From the NCBI RefSeq assembly GCF_021341785.1, contig NZ_JAJTTF010000007.1, forward strand, positions 62,001 through 126,000: a stretch of 64,000 nt of DNA. Direction: 5' to 3'. The notes beneath the pieces were generated by a model, which was given only the letters and a program-made list of their open reading frames with translations, searched no databases and was not told the DNA's origin. Source of the DNA: Microbacterium sp. Au-Mic1 (lineage in GTDB: Bacteria; Actinomycetota; Actinomycetes; Actinomycetales; Microbacteriaceae). This document shows, one piece after another, positions 23,633-33,646 of the stretch; position 1 is the stretch's first letter, and the number at the start of each line of letters is the position of its first letter. The position numbers and the translations under genes are program-made.

Positions 23633-24000
23633 CCCTGTTCCGCCTCGCCCTGCTGCTTCTTGCGCTTCTCGATCTCGGCGCGCAGCCGCCACTCCTCGAT
23701 CTCGCGGTCCAGATCGGCGATCTGCTGTTCCGTGCTGCGCGTGTCGGCGGGCTGCGACGGCGCCGTGGGCGCCGGCGGACCGGAGCGGCGCTCCCGCGGC
23801 CGCGGCAGGCGGATCCCCTCGCCGTCGTACTCGCGCCCGACCAGGAACCAGATCAGGGATCCGGCCAGCGGGACGATGATCACGAGGATGATCCAGAACG
23901 CCTTGGGCAGGTGCTTCACCTGGTCGTCGCGACGCGTGATGATGTCGATGAGCGCGCCGATCATCAGCACCAGCATGAGGATCGTGAACACCAGGCCCAT
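23629..24000 (-). CDS. Small membrane protein with PLDc_N domain and C-terminal coiled coil
   Basis: The protein has 123 residues. Two transmembrane helices (residues 2-20 and about 34-53) form the phospholipase-D nuclease N-terminal-type domain, with the family signature FWIILVIIVPLAGSLIWFLVG. A Pro/Arg-rich linker and a charged coiled coil (STEQQIADLDREIEEWRLRAEIEKRKKQQ) follow. No PLD HKD catalytic motif is present. It is probably a membrane scaffold whose coiled coil faces the cytoplasm. TAGGCT six bases upstream of the ATG gives it a promoter of its own. Confidence 0.85.
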   Translation of the reverse strand: MGLVFTILMLVLMIGALIDIITRRDDQVKHLPKAFWIILVIIVPLAGSLIWFLVGREYDGEGIRLPRPRERRSGPPAPTAPSQPADTRSTEQQIADLDREIEEWRLRAEIEKRKKQQGEAEQG

Positions 24001-24006
24001 GCCGAC

Positions 24007-24012
24007 AGCCTA
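24007..24012 (-). promoter_or_regulatory. Leaderless-type -10 hexamer TAGGCT
   Basis: Read on the minus strand, TAGGCT is followed by six bases and the ATG of the PLDc_N gene. Confidence 0.5.
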
Positions 24013-24041
24013 GGAGATCCCGGGTGCGCTCCGGCCGCGCC

Positions 24042-24971
24042 CTAGGGCAGGGTGTGGCCGGCCGCGCGGAACAGCTCGTACCACTCAGCGCGGCTGAGCT
24101 CGACGTCGGCGCCCTCCGCCGCCTCCTGGACGCGCGACGGCGTGGTCGTGCCGAGCACCACCTGCATTCCGGCGGGGTGCCGGGTGATCCATGCGGTGGC
24201 GATGCCGATCGGGGTGACGCCGTGCGCGGCCGCGATCCGGTCGATCGCCGCGTTGAGCTCCGGGTAGGCCGGGTTGTCCAGGAACACGCCGGTGAAGAAG
24301 CCCGCCTGATACGGCGACCACGCCTGGATCGTGATGCCCTCGATGCGGCAGTACTCCACGATCCCGCCGCCGTCGCGGACGATGCTCTGGTCGAGTCCGG
24401 CCATGTTCGCCGCGAGCGGCTGCGCGATGATCGGCGCATGCGTGACCGACAGCTGCAGCTGGTTCGCGATGAGCGGCTGGGTCACCGCGGTCTTCAGCAG
24501 GTCGATCTGGCGCGGGGTGTGGTTCGAGACGCCGAAGGAGCGCACCTTGCCCGCGGCGTGCAGCTCGTCGAAGGCGCGCGCCACCTCCTCGGGCTCCACG
24601 AGGGCGTCCGGGCGGTGCAGCAGCAGAACGTCGATGCGGTCGGTGCGCAGGGCCTTCAGGGAACCCTCGACCTGGCCGATGATGTGCTCGTACGAGAAGT
24701 CGAACATCCCCTCCGACGGCACGATGCCGCACTTAGTCTGCAGGGTGATCTCGTCCCGCTCCGACGCGGACAGCCCGAGCGCGGCGCCGAACCGGTCTTC
24801 GCAGACGTGCATCGCTCCGCCGTAGATGTCGGCGTGGTCGAAGAAGTCGATCCCGTTCGCTCGGGCGGTGTCGTACAGCTCGCGGACCTGCGCGTCCGTG
24901 CGGCCGTCGATGCGCATCATGCCCGCGACGACCGCCGGGGCGGATCCGGATCCGAATCGGATCTGCTTCAT
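24042..24971 (-). CDS. Aldo/keto reductase
   Basis: This 309-residue TIM-barrel oxidoreductase has the catalytic Asp-Tyr-Lys-His set in FFDHADIYGG, LQTKCGI and VLLLHRPDALVEPEEVA, the VRSFGVSNHTPRQIDLL motif, and the NADPH-binding C-terminal stretch VVLGTTTPSRVQEAA. It resembles the YdhF-type subgroup of bacterial aldo/keto reductases. It reduces carbonyls with NADPH in the cytoplasm; the substrate is unknown. The ATG overlaps the stop of the DUF2252 gene (ATGA), so the two are co-translated. Confidence 0.88.
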   Translation of the reverse strand: MKQIRFGSGSAPAVVAGMMRIDGRTDAQVRELYDTARANGIDFFDHADIYGGAMHVCEDRFGAALGLSASERDEITLQTKCGIVPSEGMFDFSYEHIIGQVEGSLKALRTDRIDVLLLHRPDALVEPEEVARAFDELHAAGKVRSFGVSNHTPRQIDLLKTAVTQPLIANQLQLSVTHAPIIAQPLAANMAGLDQSIVRDGGGIVEYCRIEGITIQAWSPYQAGFFTGVFLDNPAYPELNAAIDRIAAAHGVTPIGIATAWITRHPAGMQVVLGTTTPSRVQEAAEGADVELSRAEWYELFRAAGHTLP

Positions 24972-26386
24972 GCGGTGCTCTCCTCCTGCGCAGACTGCTG
25001 CGCTGCGTGTGGAGCGGCGCTCGCCGCCCCCTGCTCGTCCGACCGCGCTGTGAACGACCGGTAGTCCTGCTCGGCCAGATCGGCGTAGGCGTTGGCCCAG
25101 CTCACCAGGATATCCGCGAGCTGCGCGCCCTTTCCCGCGTATCCGGCGATCTCCGCGGCCGCAGGCGCCTGCGCATGGGCGCGGGCGAGCGTGATCGCAC
25201 AGGCCACCGCGTACTCGCGGTACCCCTCGTCCTCGATCTCGTCGGTGTCGATCGAGCCCTTCATGTCGTGGAACTGGCGCACGTAGTAGTCGTCGCGCGA
25301 ACCCTTGATGTGCCCGAGGAAGGGATCCGAGAACGCCTGCAGCACCCGCTGCACCCCGACGACCCTCGCGCCCTCCCCGCCGTCGCGGATCCGCCCCCGG
25401 AGGTCGGCCGGCTGCTCGATCCCGCCGTACTCGGCGAGGACGCTGCGTCCCGCCTGCTTGACCTGCAGCAGCAGCGGCTCGGCATCGGGGGTGCCGAGCA
25501 CCGCGAGGAAGCACCGCGTGCCGACGCTGCCCACACCGACGACGCGGCGTGCCACGTCGCGCACCCGGTACTGGCGCAGGAGCAGCTGGATGTCGATGTT
25601 GGCGGAAGCCGCGTACTGCGCGAAGGCGGTGTCGCTGACCTCGCGGATCTCGGGATCGGCGTGCGTCATGACCGGAGGCTGCTCGACGAAGCGCAGATGC
25701 CCGTCGTCGCCGCGCACCGTGAGCTTGCGCGCCGCGCGCGCCCCGGTGCGCTTCTCGGCCGCGGCGATCGCCTTCTGCAGGGTGCGCTGCGAATCGACGT
25801 CGAGCCCGTCCCGCGCGGCAGCCGCGTCGAAGTGGGCGAAGTACCGCTGCAGCGGATCCGCAGAGGCGGCGGAGCGCAGCGCCCTCGCGTACGCGACCAC
25901 GCACTGCCGAGCCGCGTCATCCGCCAGCGCCTGCCCGCGGCTCCCCCGTGCGCCGATCACGACGCTCGCGACGAGCCGCTTGAGATCCCACTCCCAGGGC
26001 GCCCAGGCGGCCTCGTCGAAGTCGTTCAGGTCGAACATCAGCGTGCGCTGGGGCGACGCGAAGAAGCCGAAGTTGCCGATGTGGGCATCGCCGCAGGACG
26101 GCACCAGGATCCCCGTGTGCGGCTCCCGCGCGAAGTCCGCGGCCATGATCGCGGCCGTACCCCGGTAGAACGCGAACGGGCTGGCGGCCATGCGCTCCGT
26201 GCGCAGCGGGATGAGGTCCCGCAGCCGCGTGCTGTTCTGCCGATCCAGGATCCCGAGGGGGTCGCGGCCGGTCGTGGTGATCGTCGCCAAGGCGGTGCGG
26301 GGCACGCGGTCGCGGGCGGCGCGGCCGGCGGCGAGCCCCTCCGCCCGGGAGAGCATCGTGTCGCCGACGAGGCTGGTTTCGGTCAT
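24968..26386 (-). CDS. DUF2252 domain-containing protein
   Basis: This 472-residue protein matches DUF2252 over nearly its full length: RDLIPLRTERMAASPFAFYRGTAAIM, the strongly conserved SCGDAHIGNFGFFASPQRTLMFDLNDFDEA (kinase-like HxGN and DxND elements), LKRLVASV, VGVGSVGTRCFLAVL and YYVRQFHDMKGS. The fold resembles aminoglycoside-phosphotransferase-type kinases, but no substrate is known. It leads an operon with an aldo/keto reductase and a PLDc_N membrane protein. It is divergent from the amino acid permease, with 120 bases between them in which I see no clear operator. Confidence 0.9.
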   Translation of the reverse strand: MTETSLVGDTMLSRAEGLAAGRAARDRVPRTALATITTTGRDPLGILDRQNSTRLRDLIPLRTERMAASPFAFYRGTAAIMAADFAREPHTGILVPSCGDAHIGNFGFFASPQRTLMFDLNDFDEAAWAPWEWDLKRLVASVVIGARGSRGQALADDAARQCVVAYARALRSAASADPLQRYFAHFDAAAARDGLDVDSQRTLQKAIAAAEKRTGARAARKLTVRGDDGHLRFVEQPPVMTHADPEIREVSDTAFAQYAASANIDIQLLLRQYRVRDVARRVVGVGSVGTRCFLAVLGTPDAEPLLLQVKQAGRSVLAEYGGIEQPADLRGRIRDGGEGARVVGVQRVLQAFSDPFLGHIKGSRDDYYVRQFHDMKGSIDTDEIEDEGYREYAVACAITLARAHAQAPAAAEIAGYAGKGAQLADILVSWANAYADLAEQDYRSFTARSDEQGAASAAPHAAQQSAQEESTA

Positions 26387-26506
26387 GGCTCATTGTCCCC
26401 CGACGCCGGTTCGTTCGTTGCCCTGCACCCTCGATCCGCGGCAGGATCTTCGATGCACCGATGATCGGCTGTCGTCCCGGGGCGGCCCAGAGGAAAGGCA
26501 GCGCAG

Positions 26507-28075
26507 ATGAGCGATCAGCACCCCGGCCGGGCGGTCGACCCCGAGGACGCCCTGGAGAACGAACGCGAACTCACCGGCGATCGCCTCATGGCGGTCGAGG
26601 ACTTCTCCAGCGAGGACGCCGGCTACCACAAGGCGCTGAAGCCCCGGCAGATCCAGATGATCGCCATCGGCGGCGCGATCGGCACCGGTCTGTTCATGGG
26701 CGCAGGCGGCCGCCTCGCCTCGAGCGGGCCGGCCCTGATCATCGTCTACGCGGTGTGCGGCTTCTTCGCATTCCTGATCCTGCGCGCGCTCGGCGAGCTC
26801 GTCCTGCACCGCCCGTCCTCCGGCTCCTTCGTCTCGTACGCCCGAGAGTTCTACGGCGAGAAGGTCGCCTTCGTGAGCGGCTGGCTGTACTTCCTGAACT
26901 GGGCGATGACCTCGATCGTCGACGTGACCGCGGCGGCGCTGTACGTGAAGTTCTGGGCGCAGTACTGGCCGCCGCTGCAGGCCGTACCGCAGTGGCTGAT
27001 CGCGCTCGTGGCGCTGGTGGTGGTGCTTTCGCTGAACCTCGTCAGCGTGAAGCTCTTCGGCGAGATGGAGTTCTGGTTCGCGATGATCAAGGTCGTCGCC
27101 CTCGTGGCGTTCCTCATCATCGGAACGGTCATCCTCATCATCCAGGCCCCGACCGACGTCGGGCCCACCGGTTTCTCGATCATCGCGGAGCACGGCGGAA
27201 TCCTTCCCATGGGCCTGTTCGCGCCGCTCATCGCGATCTCGGGCGTGGTGTTCGCCTACGCCTCGATCGAGCTCGTCGGCACGGCGGCGGGTGAGACGGC
27301 GGAGCCCGCGAAGATCATGCCCCGCGCGATCAACACCGTCGTGATCCGGATCGCGATCTTCTACGTCGGCTCGATCCTGCTGCTCTCGCTCCTGCTGCCG
27401 TTCAATACGTACAAGGCCGGCGAATCGCCGTTCGTGACCTTCTTCACGCACCTCGGCGGCGCGGAGACCGGCGCCGTGGCCGGGTCCGTGATGAACTTCG
27501 TCGTGCTCACGGCCGCGCTGTCCAGCCTGAACGCCGGCCTCTACTCGACCGGTCGCATCCTGCGATCGATGTCGGTGAACGGGTCGGCACCGCGCTTCAC
27601 CGCCCGGATGAGCCGGAACGGCGTACCGTACGGCGGAATCCTGCTCACCTCGGTCATCACCCTCGCGGGCGTGGTCCTGAACGCGATCGTGCCGTCGCAG
27701 GCGTTCGAGATCGTGCTCGAGGTCTCCGCGCTCGGCATCATCGGCGGGTGGGCCACGATCGTCCTGTGCCAGCTGCGCCTGCATGCGCTCACGAAGAAGG
27801 GGCTGCTGGAGCGATCCTCGTTCCGCATGTTCGGCGCGCCGTACACGGGGTATCTCACGCTCGCGTTCCTCGTGTTCGTGCTCGTCACCATGGGGTTCAC
27901 CGAGACCGGCCGGTGGGTGCTGCTTTCCCTCATCGTGATCATCCCGGCGCTCATCGTCGGATGGTTCGCCGCCCGACGCCGGATCCTCGCAGCGGCCCGG
28001 GAACGCGAGGGCTTCACCGGCAAGCACTCGGTGCTCCCGCACCGTCAGGCGACCGAGGCTCTGCGCGACGACTGA
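26507..28075 (+). CDS. APC-superfamily amino acid permease (AnsP/CycA-like)
   Basis: This 522-residue membrane protein has twelve predicted transmembrane helices. It shows the family hallmarks [33 protein letters not shown] in helix 1 and [30 protein letters not shown] in helix 6. The length and the helix 8 segment [27 protein letters not shown] fit bacterial asparagine/GABA/D-serine/proline-type proton symporters. It imports an amino acid across the cytoplasmic membrane. A cytoplasmic, acidic N-terminal tail of about 40 residues precedes helix 1. The ribosome site is AGGAAAGG. It stands alone. Confidence 0.88.
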   Translation: MSDQHPGRAVDPEDALENERELTGDRLMAVEDFSSEDAGYHKALKPRQIQMIAIGGAIGTGLFMGAGGRLASSGPALIIVYAVCGFFAFLILRALGELVLHRPSSGSFVSYAREFYGEKVAFVSGWLYFLNWAMTSIVDVTAAALYVKFWAQYWPPLQAVPQWLIALVALVVVLSLNLVSVKLFGEMEFWFAMIKVVALVAFLIIGTVILIIQAPTDVGPTGFSIIAEHGGILPMGLFAPLIAISGVVFAYASIELVGTAAGETAEPAKIMPRAINTVVIRIAIFYVGSILLLSLLLPFNTYKAGESPFVTFFTHLGGAETGAVAGSVMNFVVLTAALSSLNAGLYSTGRILRSMSVNGSAPRFTARMSRNGVPYGGILLTSVITLAGVVLNAIVPSQAFEIVLEVSALGIIGGWATIVLCQLRLHALTKKGLLERSSFRMFGAPYTGYLTLAFLVFVLVTMGFTETGRWVLLSLIVIIPALIVGWFAARRRILAAAREREGFTGKHSVLPHRQATEALRDD

Positions 28076-28189
28076 GTGCGACCCGCCGGGGCCGCCTCCA
28101 CGACCGAGTCGAATGTCCGACGCCCGGCGTAGCGTCGGATCGACGGCGGATCCTCCGCCACGGAATTCCCACTCAGAGGAGCGTGCAGT

Positions 28190-28570
28190 ATGGACTGGAA
28201 GATCGAGCTCATCTTCGTGCCAGTCACGGACGTCGATCGTTCGAAGGAGTTCTACGAGCGGATCGGCTTCAACCCCGACCACGACCAGACACCGTTCGAC
28301 GGGCTGCGCTTCGTGCAGATGACGCCCCCCGGATCCGCGTGCTCGATCGCGTTCGGAACCAACCTCGGGATCGACCTCGAACCGGGCAGGCAGAACACGA
28401 TCCAGGTCGTCGTGCCGAACGCCGACGAGGCTCTGGCGCACCTGCGCAGCGTGGGTGCGGAGGCGACCGATGTCGACGAGCAGGCCTGGGGCCGCTTCGT
28501 CACGTTCGCCGATCCCGATGGCAACCGCTGGACGCTGCAGGAGCTTCCGGACCGCAGCGCGCAGGCCTGA
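28190..28570 (+). CDS. VOC-family (glyoxalase-like) protein
   Basis: This 126-residue protein consists of two beta-alpha-beta-beta-beta modules (KIELIFVPVTDVDRSKEFYE and IQVVVPNADEALAHLR). It ends in VTFADPDGNRWTLQELP, where the last glutamate of the metal site would fall. It could bind a divalent metal for a glyoxalase/dioxygenase reaction or only sequester a hydrophobic drug. A good GAGGAG ribosome site lies nine bases upstream, and a strong terminator follows. No neighbour suggests a substrate. Confidence 0.85.
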   Translation: MDWKIELIFVPVTDVDRSKEFYERIGFNPDHDQTPFDGLRFVQMTPPGSACSIAFGTNLGIDLEPGRQNTIQVVVPNADEALAHLRSVGAEATDVDEQAWGRFVTFADPDGNRWTLQELPDRSAQA

Positions 28571-28578
28571 CCCTGAGC

Positions 28579-28605
28579 GGGCGGGGTGTCAGGTGCGCCC
28601 CGCCC
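28579..28605 (+). terminator. Terminator after the VOC gene
   Basis: Perfect arms GGGCGGGG (28579-28586) and CCCCGCCC (28598-28605) with an 11-base loop sit eight bases after the stop codon. Confidence 0.65.
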
Positions 28606-28658
28606 CCTCTCGTCTGCGGCCGGCGTGACATCGTCCGCACAGGTGCCGTCGCGCGCGC

Positions 28659-28664
28659 TAGCGT
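28659..28664 (+). promoter_or_regulatory. Leaderless-type -10 hexamer TAGCGT for pgi
   Basis: TAGCGT is followed by six bases and the ATG of pgi, with no ribosome-binding site between. Confidence 0.6.
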
Positions 28665-28670
28665 GGCACC

Positions 28671-30353
28671 ATGAGCTCCCCGATCGACGCCACCGCAACA
28701 CCCGCCTGGACCGCGCTCACCGCGCTGCGCGAGTCGTTCTCGCCCGATCTGCGCGGCTGGTTCGCGGCCGATGCGGAGCGCGTGCAGAGCCTGACCTTCG
28801 ATCTGGCCGACCTCCGGGTCGACCTGTCGAAGAACCTCATCACGCCCGAGATCCGAGCGGCCCTGGTTCAGCTCGCCGAGCAGACCGGCGTCGCCGAGCG
28901 CTTCGCCGCGATGCTGGCGGGCGAGCACATCAACACGACCGAGGATCGTGCCGTGCTGCACACCGCCCTCCGTCGGCCTGCGGGAGCGACCCCGGAGCTG
29001 GTCGTCGACGGCCAGGACGTGGATCACGACGTGCACGCCGTGCTCGACGCACTGGGCGCGTTCGCCGATCGCGTGCGCTCCGGCGCATGGCGCGGCGTTA
29101 CGGGCAAGAAGGTCACCCACGTGGTCAACATCGGCATCGGCGGATCCGACCTCGGCCCGGTCATGGTCTACGAGGCGCTCAAGCCTTACGCCGACGCGGG
29201 CATCCAGGCCCGCTTCGTCTCCAACATCGATCCGACCGACATCGCCCAGAAGACGGCGGATCTGGATCCTGAGACGACGCTGTTCATCGTCGCCTCGAAG
29301 ACGTTCACGACTCTGGAGACGCTCACCAACGCGCGCCTCGCCCGTGACTGGCTCTGGGCGCGTCTCGCCGAGGCCGGGGTCGACGTCGCCACCGATGAGG
29401 CGCGCAGCGACGCGGTCGCCCACCACTTCGTCGCCGTCTCCACGGCGCTGGACAAGGTCGCCGCGTTCGGCATCGACCCGGCCAACGCGTTCGGCTTCTG
29501 GGACTGGGTCGGTGGACGGTACTCGGTCGACAGCGCGATCGGCCTGTCGCTCGCGATCGTGTTCGGCCCCGCCGCGTTCGGCGAGCTGCTCGCCGGCTTC
29601 CACGCCGTCGATGAGCACGTGCGCGCCACGCCGCTGGAGCGCAACGTTCCGGTTCTGATGGGCCTGCTCAACGTCTGGTACACGAACTTCCTCGGCGCGC
29701 AGTCGCACGCGGTGCTCCCCTATGCGCAGCAGCTGAGCCGCTTCCCCGCCTACCTGCAGCAGCTCACGATGGAGTCGAACGGCAAGTCCGTGCGGTGGGA
29801 CGGGTCGCCGGTGACGACCGACACCGGCGAGGTGTTCTGGGGCGAACCCGGCACGAACGGCCAGCACGCGTTCTATCAGCTGATCCACCAGGGCACTCGA
29901 CTGATCCCCGCCGACTTCATCGCCGTCGCGAATCCCGCCTACCCTCTCGCCGACGACGGCCGCGACGTGCACGGCCTCTTCCTGGCGAACTTCCTCGCCC
30001 AGACGAAGGCGCTCGCGTTCGGAAAGACCGCCGAGGAGGTCGAGGCAGAGGGCACGACCGGCGCGCTCGTGGCGGCGAGGACCTTCGCCGGCAATCGTCC
30101 GACGACGTCGATCTTCGCCCCCGCGCTGACGCCGGCCGTGCTCGGTCAGCTGATCGCCCTGTACGAGCACATCACCTTCACGCAGGGCGTGATCTGGGGG
30201 ATCAACTCCTTCGACCAGTGGGGCGTCGAGCTCGGCAAGCAGCTGGCCCTGCAGATCGCGCCTGCGATCGAGGGCGATCAGGACGCGATCGACGCCCAGG
30301 ATCCCTCCACCCGGGCGCTGCTCGCGTACTACCGCGAGCAGCGGAAGGCCTGA
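28671..30353 (+). CDS. pgi: Glucose-6-phosphate isomerase
   Basis: This full-length 560-residue enzyme interconverts glucose 6-phosphate and fructose 6-phosphate in glycolysis and gluconeogenesis in the cytoplasm. Signatures include [16 protein letters not shown] (starting near residue 150), [13 protein letters not shown], the [16 protein letters not shown] block, [15 protein letters not shown] and the C-terminal [19 protein letters not shown] (from Q505), which holds the catalytic lysine. Reading starts at a leaderless ATG. A small unknown gene follows nine bases later and is probably co-transcribed. Confidence 0.98.
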   Translation: MSSPIDATATPAWTALTALRESFSPDLRGWFAADAERVQSLTFDLADLRVDLSKNLITPEIRAALVQLAEQTGVAERFAAMLAGEHINTTEDRAVLHTALRRPAGATPELVVDGQDVDHDVHAVLDALGAFADRVRSGAWRGVTGKKVTHVVNIGIGGSDLGPVMVYEALKPYADAGIQARFVSNIDPTDIAQKTADLDPETTLFIVASKTFTTLETLTNARLARDWLWARLAEAGVDVATDEARSDAVAHHFVAVSTALDKVAAFGIDPANAFGFWDWVGGRYSVDSAIGLSLAIVFGPAAFGELLAGFHAVDEHVRATPLERNVPVLMGLLNVWYTNFLGAQSHAVLPYAQQLSRFPAYLQQLTMESNGKSVRWDGSPVTTDTGEVFWGEPGTNGQHAFYQLIHQGTRLIPADFIAVANPAYPLADDGRDVHGLFLANFLAQTKALAFGKTAEEVEAEGTTGALVAARTFAGNRPTTSIFAPALTPAVLGQLIALYEHITFTQGVIWGINSFDQWGVELGKQLALQIAPAIEGDQDAIDAQDPSTRALLAYYREQRKA

Positions 30354-30362
30354 GGCGCCGAC

Positions 30363-30650
30363 GTGGGCGACGACCAGATCGAGATCGGCGCGCTCGCGCT
30401 GAACGTCACCATCCCGCCGGAGCTGCGGTGGGAGGACGAACGCCGCGGCGAACGGTTCGAACTGCAGTCCCTCACCGTGAGGCTCCTGCCCGACGGGGCA
30501 CTCGCAGCGAAGGCGTACGGGCGTCCCGTCGCCGGTGGGCGGGGCGCCTACGTGTCGTTCCCGGTGCAGCACTCCCCCGCGATCGATGCGCTCCTCACGG
30601 GCGCGGCGACCGAGGCGGCCCGACGATGGGCCGCGCACCGCGGTCTCTGA
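30363..30650 (+). CDS. Small hypothetical protein downstream of pgi
   Basis: This 95-residue protein has a GTG start, nine bases after the pgi stop. I recognise no family. The sequence looks like a compact alpha/beta or beta-rich domain (IGALALNVTIPPELRWEDERRGERFELQSLTVRLLPDGALAAKAYG) ending in a helix rich in alanine and arginine. There is no signal peptide, membrane helix or metal motif. Third-position GC bias and tight spacing support that it is real. Confidence 0.65.
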   Translation: MGDDQIEIGALALNVTIPPELRWEDERRGERFELQSLTVRLLPDGALAAKAYGRPVAGGRGAYVSFPVQHSPAIDALLTGAATEAARRWAAHRGL

Positions 30651-30704
30651 CGCCCCGACGCTTCGCCGACCCTCGCGACGCCTCTCCGCCCGGCCGATTC
30701 TCGG

Positions 30705-30911
30705 TCAGAGCAGATCCTCGTCGTCGACCGGCCCGGTGCGGCGCCCGCGCCGCGTGAGCATCAGGATCAGGCTCAGCAGGAACACGACCGCACCGGCGAT
30801 CATCAGGATGTAGCCGACGAGGTGCAGGTCGATCCAGGTGACCTGGATGTTGAGCGCGAATTCGAGGATCGCGCCGATGACGAAGAGGACGATGCCGGTT
30901 CCGATGCCCAT
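30705..30911 (-). CDS. Small two-helix membrane protein (DUF6458 type)
   Basis: This 68-residue protein has the pattern MGIGTGIVLFVIGAILEFALNI, WIDLHLVGYILMIAG and VVFLLSLILM, followed by an Arg-rich then acidic C-terminal tail. These are two membrane helices with the short turn NIQVTWIDLH that marks the actinobacterial DUF6458 family. The function is unknown. It converges with the gene downstream of pgi. A GAGG ribosome site precedes the ATG. Confidence 0.85.
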   Translation of the reverse strand: MGIGTGIVLFVIGAILEFALNIQVTWIDLHLVGYILMIAGAVVFLLSLILMLTRRGRRTGPVDDEDLL

Positions 30912-31103
30912 GAGGAGGGCCTCCGTTCGGTGACTGGGTGGTCGAACGGTCCGACACTAGGCCGGACCCCGCGCCGTGGCACGGGGGTTGACAACCGGCG
31001 GCGAAGGCCTTCGGCGCGGACGAGGGCGCCCACTCCCGCTCTCCGCCTAGAGTGGGCCGGGACCACCCCTAGACGACGCCTGCGCACGTGAAGGAGCCGG
31101 ACG

Positions 31104-32207
31104 ATGACGACCACGGAGTTGCAGGAAATCATCGACAGGCATGTCGCGGGCGGCACCGCGCCCGGCATCGTGGTCGCGGATGGGGCCGACGACGGACGGC
31201 TGGACATCGTCTCCTCCGGCGATCTCCCCGTCGACGCCATCGTGCGCATCCAGTCGATGACGAAACCCGTCCTGGCCGTCGCGACGCTCCGGCTGGTGCA
31301 GGAGGGACGGCTCGAGCTGGACGCTCCCGTGCAGCGGTGGCTTCCGGAGCTTGCCGACCGCCGCGTGCTGCGCGCTCCGGGTGCGGCGCTCGACGACGTC
31401 GTGCCCGCCCGATCGCCCATCACCGTCAGGCATCTGCTCACGAACACGTCCGGCTACGGCATGACGACCGCTCCCGGACCGCTGCAGGATGCGATGGTGC
31501 GGGGTCGCACCCAGGCGAGTCAGGATCCTGTCGCGCTCGGCGCCCAGGACTGGCTCGACGCCCTCGCTGAGCTCCCGCTGATGTTCCAGCCCGGTGCGGG
31601 ATGGCGCTACCACCACTCGTTCGGGATCCTCGGGATCCTGCTCAGCCGCGTCGCGGACCGCCCCCTGCAGGATCACCTCTCGGACGAGATCTTCGATCCG
31701 CTCGGCATGACCGACACGGGATACTCGGTTCCGCAGCCGCAGGCACATCGTCTCCCCGCGGCGCACCGCCACGACGGGCCGGGCGCGCTCATCGAGATCG
31801 AACCCGCCGCATCGGGCTTCTACGTGGCCCCGGCGCCGTTCGACCTGAGTCATGCCGAGCTGGTCTCGACGGCGTCGGATTATGCGGCCTTCGCCCGGAT
31901 GCTGGCTTCCGGCGGCCGTGTCGGCGAACGCGTCATGGTGCAGCCCGCACTGCTCGAGCAGATGCGGACCGACCGCGTTCTCGCGCGCCTCAAGACGCCG
32001 GACAGCTTCTTCCCCGGCTTCTGGGATGGGATGGGCTGGGGCTACGGCGTCGCCGTGCAGACCGAAGGGCCGCATCGGGGTCGCTACGGCTGGTCCGGAG
32101 GGCTGGGCACCGACGTGTACGTCGCCCCCGACGGTTCGTTCCGAGTGATCCTGACCCAGGTCGAGATGGGTCCCGAGACGATGGCGCTCTTCGCAGACCT
32201 CGCCTGA
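31104..32207 (+). CDS. Serine hydrolase, class C beta-lactamase/esterase fold
   Basis: This 367-residue protein carries the nucleophile motif S51-M-T-K54 (RIQSMTKPVLAV), the second motif region around WRYHHSFGILGILLSRV (Tyr-His-His-Ser in place of Tyr-Ser-Asn) and a C-terminal GYGVAVQTEGPHRGRYGWSGGLGTDVYVAPD, in which the GWSGG segment takes the place of KTG. This combination is typical of EstB-like esterases or D-aminopeptidase relatives rather than true beta-lactamases. No signal peptide is seen, so it acts in the cytoplasm. It stands alone behind an AAGGAG ribosome site. Confidence 0.88.
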   Translation: MTTTELQEIIDRHVAGGTAPGIVVADGADDGRLDIVSSGDLPVDAIVRIQSMTKPVLAVATLRLVQEGRLELDAPVQRWLPELADRRVLRAPGAALDDVVPARSPITVRHLLTNTSGYGMTTAPGPLQDAMVRGRTQASQDPVALGAQDWLDALAELPLMFQPGAGWRYHHSFGILGILLSRVADRPLQDHLSDEIFDPLGMTDTGYSVPQPQAHRLPAAHRHDGPGALIEIEPAASGFYVAPAPFDLSHAELVSTASDYAAFARMLASGGRVGERVMVQPALLEQMRTDRVLARLKTPDSFFPGFWDGMGWGYGVAVQTEGPHRGRYGWSGGLGTDVYVAPDGSFRVILTQVEMGPETMALFADLA

Positions 32208-32274
32208 GCGGTCTTCCGCCAGGGCTGCCCCGAGGCGTCTCCTGAGGCTGCGGCGAGGAGCCGGGCGCCCCCGA

Positions 32275-33387
32275 TCAGGCGCGCCGGTACTGCCCGACCA
32301 TGGGGCAGTCGAACGGATCCCGCGCAGCGAGGCCCACGCGGTTGAGGTAGTCGATGACGATCGCATAGGACCGCCAGAGCGAGGTCTCGGTGTAGGGGAC
32401 GCCGTGCGTGGTGCAGAACTCGCGGACGATCTCGCTCGCCTGTGCGAGGTGCATCCGGGACATGCTCGGGAAGAGGTGGTGCTCGACCTGGTAGTTCAGG
32501 CCGCCCATCAGCCAGGTGGCCCACCAGCCGCCGCGGATGTTGCGCGAGGTGTGCACCTGCTTCGAGAAGAAGTCGAGTCGGGCCTCCGGGGCGATCACGG
32601 CCATGCCCTTGTGGTTCGGTGCGAACGATGCCCCCATGTACACGCCGAACACGGCGAGCATGACGCCGACGAACGCGAAGGCCTTGCCGAGCGGGAGCAG
32701 CAGGAAGACGGGCGTCAGCACCAGGGCGAACCGGGCGCCGATCATGCCGATCTCCGTCCAGCGGCCCTTGACCGGTTCCCGGCCGGCGAGATGCTTGATG
32801 CCGAGGTAGTGCAGGTTCAGGCCCTCGAGGGTGAGGAGGGGGAAGAACAGCCAGCCCTGCTTGCGGGTGATCATCCGGCGCAGACCCCGCGCCTGGACCG
32901 CGTCCTCCTCGAGGAAGGAGATGGTGTCGACCTCGATGTCCGGGTCCTTGCCCACGCGGTTCGGGTTCGCGTGGTGACGGCTGTGCTTGGAGTCCCACCA
33001 CGAGTAGCTGATCCCGACGACCGCCGCCGCGAGGAATCTGGCGAGCCGGTCGTTCGCCGGGCCGGAGGCGAGGATCTGCCGGTGCGCGGCCTCGTGCGCG
33101 AGGAACGCGACCTGGGTGAAGATGATCCCCAGCGCGGCGGCGATGAGCAGCTGGTACCAGCTGTCTCCGAACAGGATGAATCCGGTGATCGCACCGCCGA
33201 ATGCGATCGCGATCCCGATCGCCACGAAGATGTAGAACCGCGGCGTGCGCTGCATCAGTCCGGTCTCCCGCACCACCCGGGACACTTCGACGAACGCCCG
33301 CGCGACGTGCGGGAAGTCCTCCTGGCGGGCGTAGGTCTGTCGGACGGGTCCGAGCCTGGACGAAGTCTCGGCGTAGGTGGATGACAT
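32275..33387 (-). CDS. Membrane fatty acid desaturase (acyl-lipid type)
   Basis: This 370-residue integral membrane di-iron enzyme has three histidine boxes: HEAAH after the second helix pair, HSRHH (in WWDSKHSRHHANPNRVGKDPD), and QVEHH near the C-terminus (LNYQVEHHLFPSMSRMHL). QxxHH in the third box marks front-end or delta-6-like acyl-lipid desaturases, and FLAHEAAHRQ fits actinobacterial members. No fused cytochrome b5 is present, so reducing power must come from a separate ferredoxin or flavoprotein. I used ATG 33387 behind a GGGAAGG ribosome site. It is likely involved in membrane fluidity. Confidence 0.92.
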   Translation of the reverse strand: MSSTYAETSSRLGPVRQTYARQEDFPHVARAFVEVSRVVRETGLMQRTPRFYIFVAIGIAIAFGGAITGFILFGDSWYQLLIAAALGIIFTQVAFLAHEAAHRQILASGPANDRLARFLAAAVVGISYSWWDSKHSRHHANPNRVGKDPDIEVDTISFLEEDAVQARGLRRMITRKQGWLFFPLLTLEGLNLHYLGIKHLAGREPVKGRWTEIGMIGARFALVLTPVFLLLPLGKAFAFVGVMLAVFGVYMGASFAPNHKGMAVIAPEARLDFFSKQVHTSRNIRGGWWATWLMGGLNYQVEHHLFPSMSRMHLAQASEIVREFCTTHGVPYTETSLWRSYAIVIDYLNRVGLAARDPFDCPMVGQYRRA

Positions 33388-33558
33388 CGCGAGCGCCTTC
33401 CCTGTGTCCGGACGAGCCGGAGCTGGAGCCAAGGGCAGGTGCCGATCGCTGCTCTCACCGTACGCGCATCCATATGCATCGACGGGCATGAGACGCCTGC
33501 GCATCCGGCACGAAAGCATCCTGCGAGGCCTCTGAACGACGGACCACGGCGACGGCCT

Positions 33559-33620
33559 GGCATCAGGACCGGGGAATCCTGGCACGAAGACCGGGGAACC
33601 CTTGCGCGAAGACGGGCGGC
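33559..33620. repeat. Degenerate 22-bp tandem repeat upstream of the desaturase and patatin genes
   Basis: Two well-matched 22-bp units (33559-33580 and 33581-33602, sharing GGCA...AGACCGGGGAA.CCT) are followed by a partial third (33603-33620). It lies in the 259-base gap between the desaturase start and the patatin stop. Nothing else is evident in that gap. Confidence 0.5.
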
Positions 33621-33646
33621 GCCAGGGCGTGCGGGCAGGCGGCGGC

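Noticed and set aside
31104..32207. Beta-lactamase giving drug resistance
   Set aside because: There is no signal peptide, and the second and third motifs are of the esterase/peptidase type, so resistance cannot be inferred.
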